NCBI RefSeq assembly: GCF_003573545.1
Contig: NZ_QWET01000004.1
Span: 327,103 to 391,102 of the forward strand
Direction: 5' to 3'
Source of the DNA: Mariniphaga sediminis
GTDB lineage: Bacteria > Bacteroidota > Bacteroidia > Bacteroidales > Prolixibacteraceae
DNA: 64,000 nt
Numbering within the stretch: position 1 is the first letter of the stretch; every line of letters starts with the position of its first letter. Below the pieces are notes generated by a model. The model did no database searches. It saw only the letters and a list, made by a program, of their open reading frames with translations, and was not told the DNA's origin. This document shows positions 38,360 to 46,913 of the stretch, in pieces. Position numbers and translations under genes: made by a program.

Positions 38360-38935
38360 ATGATAGTTGACAAGATAAACGAAAGCATTATCGTAAAAAA
38401 ACAGATGGCAGACGACCCTGCCTTTGTAAAAACCGTTGAAAAGACAATTGCGCTGTTAGTTGATGCCTTCCAGAATGGGCATAAAGTGCTCTTTTGCGGA
38501 AACGGTGGCAGTGCAGCGGACGCCCAGCATCTCGCAGCCGAACTTTCGGGCAGGTTTTATTTCGACCGGCCCCCTCTGCCTGCAGAAGCCTGCCATGTAA
38601 ACTCCTCATTTTTAACCGCCGTTTCAAACGATTACAGCTTCGACCAGGTTTTTGCCCGTTACATAAATGCAATGGGAAACCGGGGAGATATTCTAATAGG
38701 CCTTTCTACTTCAGGAAATTCGACTAATGTGGTAGAGGCTTTTAAAACGGCTAAGGAACGAGGAATGATTTGTATCGGTTTTACAGGAAGCAAAGGGGGA
38801 AAGATGAAAGATTTGTCAGATGTACATATTTGCGTCCCGTCAGACGACACCCCAAGAATTCAGGAATCTCATATAACCATTGGACACATCATTTGCGAAA
38901 TGGTTGAAAAAACACTTTTCGGGAATGTGCAATGA
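38360..38935 (+). CDS. gmhA: Phosphoheptose isomerase (SIS family)
   Basis: A 191-residue SIS-domain protein of the GmhA type, which converts sedoheptulose 7-phosphate to D-glycero-D-manno-heptose 7-phosphate. The signature FCGNGGSAADAQHLAAELSG lies near 46-65, with RFYFDRPPLPAEACHVNSSF after it and LSTSGNSTNVVEAFKTAKER near 116-135. It follows the kinase by 10 bases and overlaps the nucleotidyltransferase by 11 bases. Confidence 0.93.
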   Translation: MIVDKINESIIVKKQMADDPAFVKTVEKTIALLVDAFQNGHKVLFCGNGGSAADAQHLAAELSGRFYFDRPPLPAEACHVNSSFLTAVSNDYSFDQVFARYINAMGNRGDILIGLSTSGNSTNVVEAFKTAKERGMICIGFTGSKGGKMKDLSDVHICVPSDDTPRIQESHITIGHIICEMVEKTLFGNVQ

Positions 38936-39632
38936 AGCTATTATACTTGCAGGCGGGGCCGGGACAAGGCTCAAAGGTGTTGTGCCCGATCGCCCCAAAC
39001 CCATGGCAGATATTGGCGGCAAACCTTTCCTGGAATACCTTCTTAACTACCTTTCCGTAAATCAAATAACCCGCGTTATCCTGAGCGTAGGTTTCAAAGC
39101 AGACCAAATAAAAAACCATTTCGGAAACAGATTTAAAAACATGGACATCTGCTATGTTGTGGAAGACATTCCATTGGGTACCGGGGGTGGAATACTCAAA
39201 TCCGCAGAAAGGGTAACAGGTAACCATGCATTTATTGTAAACGGCGACACGCTGTTTAATATCGATCTGAAACGGCTGGCAGATTTCCACCGACAAAAAG
39301 GGGCGAGTCTTACCATTGCCCTGAAAAGAATGGAAGATGCCTCGCGATACGGATCGATTGAAGTCAATGAAACTGGGAGAATCAATGCATTTCGTGAAAA
39401 AGAGACAGGTATTAGTAACGCTTTTATTAACGGAGGAACATATATCATCTCCAAAAAAATATTGTTAAATTCCGGCCTTCCGGAAAAATTTTCATTCGAA
39501 AAAGATTTTCTTGAAAAAAAATACATACAAGAGGATTTCTTTGGGTTAGAATTTGACAACTATTTTATTGATATCGGAATTCCTTCAACCTACCAGCAAG
39601 CCCAAACCGACTTTTTGGATAAATTTTCCTGA
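38925..39632 (+). CDS. hddC: Heptose 1-phosphate guanylyltransferase (HddC-like)
   Basis: A 235-residue nucleotidyltransferase of the mannose-1-phosphate guanylyltransferase type. It begins NEAIILAGGAGTRLKGVVPD with RPKPMADIGGKPFLEYLL following, and has VVEDIPLGTGGGILKSAERV then FIVNGDTLFNID for the metal-binding Asp. The ATG at 38925 was chosen over 38880, because upstream codons lie inside gmhA and lack homology. With gmhA and the kinase it makes GDP-D-glycero-alpha-D-manno-heptose. The expected phosphatase GmhB is not in the window. Confidence 0.88.
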   Translation: MCNEAIILAGGAGTRLKGVVPDRPKPMADIGGKPFLEYLLNYLSVNQITRVILSVGFKADQIKNHFGNRFKNMDICYVVEDIPLGTGGGILKSAERVTGNHAFIVNGDTLFNIDLKRLADFHRQKGASLTIALKRMEDASRYGSIEVNETGRINAFREKETGISNAFINGGTYIISKKILLNSGLPEKFSFEKDFLEKKYIQEDFFGLEFDNYFIDIGIPSTYQQAQTDFLDKFS

Positions 39633-39881
39633 TTAACACAGAAATAACAACGGTTAGAGCGAACAATTCTTTTTTGAAAAAAAGCAATATCTTAGCCGTG
39701 GTCAAAAAAACTGTGCCGGGGAAATATGAACGGTCCGGACAAAAATGGGATTATTATAAAATTTAAATTAACAGTTATTCTTTTTATCTGTTAATGATTA
39801 GAGAGAATCTAAAATTTTAAAAACTTTGTATCAGGGAAGTTCAATAAAAATCGAAGTAAAAATATTTTAATTTAGGGACAG
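39633..39881. other. Intergenic region before rel/spoT
   Basis: It holds an inverted repeat TTAACAG/CTGTTAA with a 13-base loop at 39768-39794 and an AAACTTTG sequence at 39821-39828, one mismatch from the -7 motif. An A/T inverted run (CTTTTTT/AAAAAAG) at about 39670-39685 might end the heptose operon. None is decisive. Confidence 0.35.
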
Positions 39882-42113
39882 TTGCAGCACTTTAACAAAG
39901 CGGAAATACGACAAATTGAAGACCGTTACCAGGATTTCCTGAAGGTTATCATAGAAAAGTTTGATAAAGAGCGGTTGTCGCGAATCGAAAAAGCATTCCG
40001 GTTTGCCAATGCTGCACATGACGGCATTAAACGAAAATCGGGCGAACCCTATATTATTCATCCCATAGCCGTGGCCAGGATTGTAGCCAAAGATTTGGGC
40101 CTGGGGGCCACTTCCATTTGTGCGTCTATCTTGCACGATGTTGTTGAAGACACTGAATATTCCATCAATGACATCGAAAATATGTTTGGGGGAAAAGTGG
40201 CAAAGATTGTGGATGGACTGACCAAACTCTCGGGCGATTTTGATTCACGACAGGCACTCACACTCAAAAAAATGCTGATGACCCTTTCGGACGATGTGCG
40301 TGTTATCCTGATCAAAATTGCTGATCGACTGCACAACATGCAGACCCTCGACTCAATGCCCCCCAACAAAAAAATAAAAATTGCAGGAGAAACCCTTTAC
40401 CTTTATGTCCCTCTGGCTCACCGGTTAGGACTTTATGCCATTAAAAGCGAACTGGAAGAACTCAGTTTTAAACACAAACATGCCGAGGAGTACAATAAAA
40501 TACTTCTCATGTTACACAACCAGGAAGAAAAGCGAAATTACCTGGTAAACGAGTTTATCCGCCCCATCAAAGAAAAACTTACAGATGAAAAAATAGACAG
40601 TACGGTTACTCACCGGCTCAAGTCTTCTTATTCCATTTGGCAAAAAATGCAGAAAAAGGGTGTCACCTTCAACGAAATTTACGACATCCTTGCTATCCGG
40701 ATTGTTATTAAAGCAAAATCAGGCATCTCAGAAAAAAGACAGTGTTTTGATGTACTTTCATTGGTTACCGACATTTATAAACCCCGTCCCGACCGCATCC
40801 GCGACTGGATTACCATGCCCAAAGCCAACGGTTACGAATCGTTACATGTTACCGTGATGGGTCCGCAGGGGAAATGGGTGGAAGTACAGATTCGGACAGA
40901 AAGAATGGATGAAGTAGCCGAATACGGATTTGCCGCTCATTATCGTTACAAAGACATCAGCACTTTTGAAAACGAACTGGAAACCTGGATAGCTCGTATC
41001 CGTGAACAGCTGCGCAACCCCGATTCCGATGCCTTCGAATTCCTCGACGATTTCAAACTGAACTTGTACGCTGCTGAAATAAATCTTTTTACCCCGAAAG
41101 GTGATATGATCTCAATGCCCCAGGGGTCGACAGTTATCGATTTTGCTTACGAAATCCACACCGACCTGGGAAATAAATGTATTGGTGCAAAAATTAATTT
41201 TAAGTTGGTTCCCATCAGCCATGAACTCGAAAATGGCGACCAGGTGGAGATTCTTACTTCTGAGAAACAAGTTCCGAAACTGGAGTGGCTGAAATTTGCC
41301 ACCACCGCCAAAGCAAGATCAAAAATCAAGGACGCCTTCAAACTGGAAAAAAAGAAACACCTCGAAAAGGGAAAAACATTGGTAGAAGAGGCCCTCAAGG
41401 CAGTAAAAGCGCCCATCACATCAAATAACCTAAAAAAAATTATAGCCCACTTTAACCTGAACAATAAAGAACAATTGTATTCGGAGGCGGGAATGGGATT
41501 TTTGGAACTGATCAATCTCGATGAGATTTTAGGAAAAAAATCGCCCAACAAGCTTGTAAAATACTGGAACATTACCTTCAGCCGGAAAAAGAAAGAGGGA
41601 ACAGAAAGCCAGAAAATAGAAGAACAGGCAAAACTCCCAAAAATTGACAAGCGAAAACCATTCCTGTTGAAAGAAGCCCAGGATAACATCAACTATTCAC
41701 TCGCCAAATGTTGCAATCCTATTCCCGGCGATAAAGTAATCGGTTATCTCACTACCGACGACCATGTTATTATCCACAAAACCGGTTGTAAAGAGGTGGA
41801 AAAATTCCTTTCGAGCCACGGGAACCGAATTATTACGGCTGAATGGACACGATTTAAAAAACAATCTTACCTGACCCGCTTGCGCCTCGAAGGCTTCGAC
41901 CGCATAGGAATAGTCAATGAAGTAACAAATGTTGTCTCAAAGCAGCTCAGCATTAATATGCGTGCCGTAAAATTCGACACCCACGAAGGAATTTTTGAAG
42001 GAGATCTTTTCTTATATATTCACAATGCCGAAGACCTTCATCAGCTCATTGAAAGGCTTGAAAAAATTAAAGGAATTGACCGTGTTTCGCGTGACGAAAA
42101 CCTCAGCGATTAA
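39882..42113 (+). CDS. spoT: Bifunctional (p)ppGpp synthetase/hydrolase Rel/SpoT
   Basis: A 743-residue RSH protein that makes and degrades the alarmone (p)ppGpp. The hydrolase domain has HDVVEDTEYS near residue 85 (HDxxED intact). The synthetase domain has YDILAIRIVIK, then ANGYESLHVTVMGPQGKWVE and VQIRTERMDEVAEYGFAAHY near 310-350. TGS (LFTPKGDMISMPQGSTVIDF) and a C-terminal ACT domain follow. The start must be the TTG at 39882: an in-frame stop lies just upstream, and the first in-frame ATG would remove the HD motif. Confidence 0.95.
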   Translation: MQHFNKAEIRQIEDRYQDFLKVIIEKFDKERLSRIEKAFRFANAAHDGIKRKSGEPYIIHPIAVARIVAKDLGLGATSICASILHDVVEDTEYSINDIENMFGGKVAKIVDGLTKLSGDFDSRQALTLKKMLMTLSDDVRVILIKIADRLHNMQTLDSMPPNKKIKIAGETLYLYVPLAHRLGLYAIKSELEELSFKHKHAEEYNKILLMLHNQEEKRNYLVNEFIRPIKEKLTDEKIDSTVTHRLKSSYSIWQKMQKKGVTFNEIYDILAIRIVIKAKSGISEKRQCFDVLSLVTDIYKPRPDRIRDWITMPKANGYESLHVTVMGPQGKWVEVQIRTERMDEVAEYGFAAHYRYKDISTFENELETWIARIREQLRNPDSDAFEFLDDFKLNLYAAEINLFTPKGDMISMPQGSTVIDFAYEIHTDLGNKCIGAKINFKLVPISHELENGDQVEILTSEKQVPKLEWLKFATTAKARSKIKDAFKLEKKKHLEKGKTLVEEALKAVKAPITSNNLKKIIAHFNLNNKEQLYSEAGMGFLELINLDEILGKKSPNKLVKYWNITFSRKKKEGTESQKIEEQAKLPKIDKRKPFLLKEAQDNINYSLAKCCNPIPGDKVIGYLTTDDHVIIHKTGCKEVEKFLSSHGNRIITAEWTRFKKQSYLTRLRLEGFDRIGIVNEVTNVVSKQLSINMRAVKFDTHEGIFEGDLFLYIHNAEDLHQLIERLEKIKGIDRVSRDENLSD

Positions 42114-42147
42114 TTTTTAATTAGTCTTAATAATCAAAAAATATTTC

Positions 42148-42155
42148 TACTTTTG
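42148..42155 (+). promoter_or_regulatory. Candidate -7 element for the Fur-family gene
   Basis: TACTTTTG is a full match to TAnnTTTG, ending 25 bases before the ATG at 42181. TCTT lies where TTTG is expected, so the -33 half is weak. Confidence 0.4.
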
Positions 42156-42180
42156 CTCCTTATTTAAAATTGGTTTAAAT

Positions 42181-42624
42181 ATGAATAGCCATAAAACCAG
42201 GGAAACTGTAAAGAACATGTTTACCGAATACCTGGAGAAAAACAGGCACCGAAAAACTCCGGAAAGATTTGCCATTCTCGATGAAATTTATTCGCGGGAC
42301 GGGCATTTCGATATTGAGTCTCTTTATATTTCCATGAAAAATAAAAAATACCGCGTAAGCCGTGCTACATTATACAATACAATCGATCTGCTGCTTGAAT
42401 GCAAGCTGGTTGTAAAACACCAGTTTGGCAAAAACATTGCACAATTCGAAAAGGCTTTTGCCACCATGCAACACGATCACCTGATTGACACTTCCAGCGG
42501 CAAGGTCATGGAGTTTTTCGATCCACGCATTCGTGAAATTATAGAAGATGCCTGCCTGAAAAACAATTTTAAACTTTCGCACCACACACTCTATATTTAC
42601 GGCCAGTCTCTAAAAAAAGACTGA
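42181..42624 (+). CDS. Fur-family transcriptional regulator
   Basis: A 147-residue Fur/PerR-type repressor. The winged-helix domain has [20 protein letters not shown] near 22-41 and the recognition helix [17 protein letters not shown] near 58-74. The dimer domain keeps the histidines of [17 protein letters not shown] near 98-114 and the C-terminal [10 protein letters not shown]. The Cys-x-x-Cys pairs that bind structural zinc in many Fur proteins are absent: D-T-S-S stands where C-x-x-C is usual. The metal specificity is therefore uncertain. Confidence 0.9.
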   Translation: MNSHKTRETVKNMFTEYLEKNRHRKTPERFAILDEIYSRDGHFDIESLYISMKNKKYRVSRATLYNTIDLLLECKLVVKHQFGKNIAQFEKAFATMQHDHLIDTSSGKVMEFFDPRIREIIEDACLKNNFKLSHHTLYIYGQSLKKD

Positions 42625-42789
42625 TCACTCTCACATTATCATTTTATAAAATCCTACGATGTTCAAAATATTTTTGGTTGGCTATTTAAAAATATTTGTA
42701 TTTTTAGATGCTTAATCAGAATACCGTGAAAATAGATTCAGGAAGGAAATATTTTCGCGGTTTCATTTGCAAAAAAAATCAAAAAAAGA

Positions 42790-44061
42790 ATGAAAGCTGA
42801 TGTATTGTTAGGCCTGCAATGGGGCGACGAAGGGAAAGGGAAAATAGTAGACGTACTAACACCCAAATACGATGTAATTACCCGGTTTCAAGGTGGTCCG
42901 AATGCAGGGCACACTCTGGAATTCAATAACATCAAACAAGTGCTGCACACCATCCCTTCAGGTATTTTCCGTGAGAATAAAATCAATATTATTGGGAATG
43001 GTGTAGTCATCGATCCTATTGTTTTCAAAAAGGAGATCGAGGCGTTGAAAAAAATAGGGGTGGAACTTTCCCAAAACCTTTATATCTCAAAAAAGGCTCA
43101 CCTTATTTTACCCACTCACCGGATTCTTGATGCCGCCTCTGAACAACAGAAAGGCGAAACAAAAATTGGCTCAACCTTAAAAGGAATTGGCCCTACCTAT
43201 AAAGACAAAATTGGCCGGGAAGGTCTTAGAGTAGGTGACTTGCTGCACAATTTCGGGACCAAATACCAGGAAAGGGTTGAAAACCATAAAAACCTGCTCT
43301 CAGAATTCTATCATTTTGATTACAAGCAAATTCTGTCCGAATGCGAACAGGATTGGTTCGAAGGCATAGAAGTCCTGAAATCGTTCCAAATTGTTGATAC
43401 CGAACATTTCATTAACGACCTGCTCAAAAAGAATAAATCGGTATTAGCCGAAGGTGCCCAGGGAACGCTGCTTGACATCGATTTTGGCTCCTATCCTTTT
43501 GTTACCAGTTCCAATACAATATGTGCGGGGGCCTGCACCGGATTAGGACTCGCACCTCAAAAAATCGGCAAAGTTCTTGGAATTTTTAAAGCCTACTGTA
43601 CCCGTGTAGGGATGGGACCTTTCCCAACCGAGCTACACGATGAAACAGGAAAAAAACTACGTGACGCCGGGAATGAGTACGGCTCAACTACTGGCAGGCC
43701 ACGCCGCTGTGGATGGCTCGACCTTGTGGCGCTAAAATATTCAGTAATGCTTAACGGCGTAACAGAACTGATTATGATGAAAGCCGACGTACTCGATAGT
43801 TTTGAAACAATCAAAGTTTGTGTAGGCTATGAAATTGGAGGCGAAGTGATAGAACATTTCCCCTTCGAACTTACGGATGATGTAAAACCGGTTTACGTAG
43901 AATTACCCGGATGGGAGACTGACCTGACCAAAATCAAAAGCCAGGATGATTTTCCGGAAGAACTAAATAAATACATCAGCTTTATTGAAGATGAAATGGG
44001 CATTCCGGTATCTATTGCATCGGTTGGCCCCAATCGTGAACAGACCATATTCCTGGAATAA
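42790..44061 (+). CDS. purA: Adenylosuccinate synthetase
   Basis: A 423-residue PurA, which joins IMP and aspartate with GTP in AMP synthesis. It begins KADVLLGLQWGDEGKGKIVD, the catalytic region, then RFQGGPNAGHTLEF near 35-48, TLKGIGPTYKDKIGREGLRV near 130-149, and GSTTGRPRRCGWLDLVALKY near 300-319. Length and motifs are normal. The upstream gap of 165 bases has no convincing complete promoter. Confidence 0.98.
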   Translation: MKADVLLGLQWGDEGKGKIVDVLTPKYDVITRFQGGPNAGHTLEFNNIKQVLHTIPSGIFRENKINIIGNGVVIDPIVFKKEIEALKKIGVELSQNLYISKKAHLILPTHRILDAASEQQKGETKIGSTLKGIGPTYKDKIGREGLRVGDLLHNFGTKYQERVENHKNLLSEFYHFDYKQILSECEQDWFEGIEVLKSFQIVDTEHFINDLLKKNKSVLAEGAQGTLLDIDFGSYPFVTSSNTICAGACTGLGLAPQKIGKVLGIFKAYCTRVGMGPFPTELHDETGKKLRDAGNEYGSTTGRPRRCGWLDLVALKYSVMLNGVTELIMMKADVLDSFETIKVCVGYEIGGEVIEHFPFELTDDVKPVYVELPGWETDLTKIKSQDDFPEELNKYISFIEDEMGIPVSIASVGPNREQTIFLE

Positions 44062-44109
44062 AGACAGAAGAAAAACCCGGAAAATTGTCCCTCCAGCTTC
44101 TTTTTTGCC

Positions 44110-44126
44110 AGATAACTTCGTTATCT
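44110..44126. other. Small perfect hairpin between purA and nicotinate phosphoribosyltransferase genes
   Basis: AGATAAC-TTC-GTTATCT is a 7-bp stem closing a UUC loop, followed by TTAAAG. It could be a weak terminator for purA. It also overlaps TATCTTTA (44122-44129), which is one mismatch from the -7 motif and may serve the next gene. Confidence 0.35.
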
Positions 44127-44157
44127 TTAAAGAATGTCAATTTAAGTGACTTGTATT

Positions 44158-45591
44158 ATGCCACTTTCATTAAATCACTGGGGACTTTACACTGACTTCT
44201 ATGAGCTCACCATGGCTCAGGGGTATTTCTATTGTGAGAAAAAAGAAGACACTACTACATTCAACTATTTCTTCCGGACTAACCCGTTTAAAGGAGGTTT
44301 TACTGTTTTTGCCGGCCTTCAGGATTTTTTGGAAATACTTTCTGAATATACCTTCAGCGAATCCGATATTCAGTTTCTGAAAAGCCAGGGGTTCCGCAAA
44401 GAATTTCTGAAATACCTTTCCGAATTCCGTTTTTCGGGCAATGTTCTCAGTGCCAGAGAAGGTGAAATCATGTTTCCCAATGAACCGGTTTTACAAGTAG
44501 AAGGTAACGTTATTGAATGTCAGCTTATCGAAAGTTTTTTGCTGAATATTCTCAACTTTGAATCACTGATTGCCACCAAAGCCTATCGTGTAAAAATGGT
44601 TGCCGAAAATAAACCATTCACAGATTTTGGCCTGCGCCGGGCTCAAGGACTGGGAGCACTGCATGCCAGCCGGGCGGCTGTTATCGGCGGTGCGTCTTCC
44701 ACCTCAAACGTTTTGGCCGGAAAACTGTTTAACATCCCGGTGTCGGGAACCCAGGCGCATTCATGGATTCAAAGCTTCGAGGGGGAAATAGAGGCTTTCA
44801 GGGCATTTGCAAAAATACACCCGGAGAATACAGTATTGCTGGTTGACACATTCGATACCATCCACTCCGGAATACCCAACGCCATCCTGGTAGCAAAAGA
44901 GATGGAAAAAAGGGGACTGCGCCTCAAGGCTGTTCGCCTTGACAGTGGCGACCTGGCGTATTTCAGCAAAAAAGCCCGTAAAATGCTTGACGAGGCAGGA
45001 CTGGAGTACGTAAAAATTATAGCCTCCAACCAACTAAATGAGCACGTGATACGCAGTTTGCTGAAAGATCAGAATGCCCCTATCGATGCATTCGGGATTG
45101 GCACTGAAATGATCACCGGCAAAAATGACGCGGCTTTGGATGGAGTGTATAAAATGACGGAGATAAACGGGAAGCCCAAAATGAAACTATCTGAAAACAT
45201 TGAGAAAGTAACGCTTCCCGGTAAAAAACAGGTGTACAGATGCCTCGACAGTTCCGGTATGTTCTACCGCGACGCAATCCTCCTGACTGATGAAAAGCCT
45301 GAAGAAGTAAAAACCATTTGCCATCCGATTTATCCTGAACGCAGAACAAGCATTAATCACCTGCAAATGGAGCCCCTGCTGTTTACTGTGGTTAAAAAGG
45401 GGCAGGTTGTTGTGGAACAAAAAAGCCCGGATAAGATACACGATTACCTTCAGGAAAGGGCTGCATTACTACCTGATGAACACAAACGATTTATCAGTCC
45501 GCATATATACAAGGTTGGAATTTCTGAAAAACTGATGGAGGTACGCCAAGCACTTACCCAAAGCATAAAAGAGGCAAATCAGGCTCGCTAA
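44158..45591 (+). CDS. pncB: Nicotinate phosphoribosyltransferase
   Basis: A 477-residue enzyme of NAD salvage, joining nicotinate to PRPP. The N-terminal signature is LYTDFYELTMAQGYFYCEKK, the substrate region FTDFGLRRAQGLGALHASRA near residues 160-180, and the phosphate-binding region VRLDSGDLAYFSKKAR near 260-275. The frame also opens at a GTG 12 bases earlier, but the ATG at 44158 (MPLSLNHWGLYTDFYELTMA) matches the family. Its 3' end overlaps the convergent kbaZ-like gene by 4 bases. Confidence 0.92.
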   Translation: MPLSLNHWGLYTDFYELTMAQGYFYCEKKEDTTTFNYFFRTNPFKGGFTVFAGLQDFLEILSEYTFSESDIQFLKSQGFRKEFLKYLSEFRFSGNVLSAREGEIMFPNEPVLQVEGNVIECQLIESFLLNILNFESLIATKAYRVKMVAENKPFTDFGLRRAQGLGALHASRAAVIGGASSTSNVLAGKLFNIPVSGTQAHSWIQSFEGEIEAFRAFAKIHPENTVLLVDTFDTIHSGIPNAILVAKEMEKRGLRLKAVRLDSGDLAYFSKKARKMLDEAGLEYVKIIASNQLNEHVIRSLLKDQNAPIDAFGIGTEMITGKNDAALDGVYKMTEINGKPKMKLSENIEKVTLPGKKQVYRCLDSSGMFYRDAILLTDEKPEEVKTICHPIYPERRTSINHLQMEPLLFTVVKKGQVVVEQKSPDKIHDYLQERAALLPDEHKRFISPHIYKVGISEKLMEVRQALTQSIKEANQAR

Positions 45592-46913
45592 ACATTTACA
45601 GAGGACAAACCACATGCCCGGGAGTAAATACCTGCAACAATGCGAATATAACTGTGCACAAGCTGCTCTGGACAAAGCGCAATTTGCCCGTTACAGACTT
45701 CATAAAACTGAACCGGCATAAACTGGCTCAAAAGTGACAACGGAATCCTATTTTCCTGCAAATTTTTGTACAAAATATCCCTGGCTGCTCCTAATTCTGC
45801 CATTGGCCAATAATATCTGGACCGGTCAGAAAAACTGTATTTTCGCTTAAAAGCCTGTTGCTTTTCATTTCCGGGATAATACTTCTTCCAATAGCCCGGT
45901 TCCTTTTGCATCATCCGCTCCAGGGTTTCGCTTAATTTTGACAACCCGTTGTAATCTTTACCCAGTATTTCAATCTCCATGGATTCCAGGGCAAACAGCG
46001 CTTCGCGGTAAGCAAAAGTTAACCAGGGGCCAACTTTAAGAATACAAAAATGATCCTTTACCAAAGCTTTCAAATTCTCTTCAGTCTGATAGTCAGTAGA
46101 GTGTGCTTCGTAAACAAGGTTGTCAAATTTCAATATTTTTTCACTGAGTTTCTGTGCCTTCTCTTTTCTGTAATTAAAAACCTGATCGTCGCCAAATTCC
46201 ACCCCCGGTTGAACAACAGCACCTGCCACACGTTCCCACGCATCAGCTAAACCAGCCTGAATAAAATGTTTATGTGTGATTGAGATTGTTCTTTCAGCAT
46301 CGTCAGGTGTCGTAGGAATCACTTCCTCCTCTTCCTCTTGCGCTCCTCCAGGGATAGGAACCTCGGTCCCAATAATATAAACCGGCTTAGGCTTCCCGGA
46401 GCGATATTTTTCCCAGGAATCTTCAGCCACCCGACAAAGCGCAGCAGTCCTTTCAGCCACTATCTCATCATTCAGCGGCTTTCTCCTGTCTCCTGCATCA
46501 TCCGCGCAAAACATGCTGGTATCAAGATGTATCTTTTGGTATCCTTCTTTTACATATTCTTCGATAAGCACTTTGGCATGTTCCATTGCCATTTCTGCAG
46601 GAAGGTTCTGCCATGGATTGGGGCCTAAATGATCTCCGCCCAACAAAATCATTTCCTTTGGAAAGTCAACTTTCTCGGCAATACCATTTACATACCGGAC
46701 AAAATCTGCCGGTTTCATTCCCGTATAACCACCAAACTGATCCACCTGGTTTGAGGTGGATTCAACCAAAAGCATGGTTTCATCCTCCTTCGCCTGCAGG
46801 AAACATGCCTCCAGCACATCCGGATTAGCAGAACACACTGAATATATTCCTTTGGCAACTCCTTTCCGGTTAGCGGCAATTAAATCGAGAAATAAATCCC
46901 TAGCATTTTTCAT
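45588..46913 (-). CDS. kbaZ: Tagatose-1,6-bisphosphate aldolase accessory subunit (KbaZ/GatZ family)
   Basis: A 441-residue protein of the GatZ/KbaZ family. In enteric bacteria these proteins are the non-catalytic partner of class II tagatose-bisphosphate aldolase in galactitol and N-acetylgalactosamine catabolism. Visible family blocks are ANRKGVAKGIYSVCSANPDV near 14-33, VDFPKEMILLGGDHLGPNPW near 82-101 and the metal-site-like YQKIHLDTSMFCADDAGDRR near 126-145. It overlaps the upstream agaS-like gene by 14 bases. No catalytic subunit (KbaY/GatY) is visible, so it may pair with a distant aldolase. Confidence 0.88.
   Translation of the reverse strand: MKNARDLFLDLIAANRKGVAKGIYSVCSANPDVLEACFLQAKEDETMLLVESTSNQVDQFGGYTGMKPADFVRYVNGIAEKVDFPKEMILLGGDHLGPNPWQNLPAEMAMEHAKVLIEEYVKEGYQKIHLDTSMFCADDAGDRRKPLNDEIVAERTAALCRVAEDSWEKYRSGKPKPVYIIGTEVPIPGGAQEEEEEVIPTTPDDAERTISITHKHFIQAGLADAWERVAGAVVQPGVEFGDDQVFNYRKEKAQKLSEKILKFDNLVYEAHSTDYQTEENLKALVKDHFCILKVGPWLTFAYREALFALESMEIEILGKDYNGLSKLSETLERMMQKEPGYWKKYYPGNEKQQAFKRKYSFSDRSRYYWPMAELGAARDILYKNLQENRIPLSLLSQFMPVQFYEVCNGQIALCPEQLVHSYIRIVAGIYSRACGLSSVNV

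Noticed and set aside
41147..41692. A 181-codon minus-strand frame inside rel/spoT
   Set aside because: It is antisense to conserved TGS and downstream domains of Rel/SpoT and is rich in Ser/Phe, typical of a shadow of a Lys/Glu-rich gene.
42625..42789. A promoter or riboswitch before purA
   Set aside because: TTTG and TATTTG-like elements are present, but the spacing is wrong (14 or 22 bases), and no stem set resembling a purine-type riboswitch was recognised.
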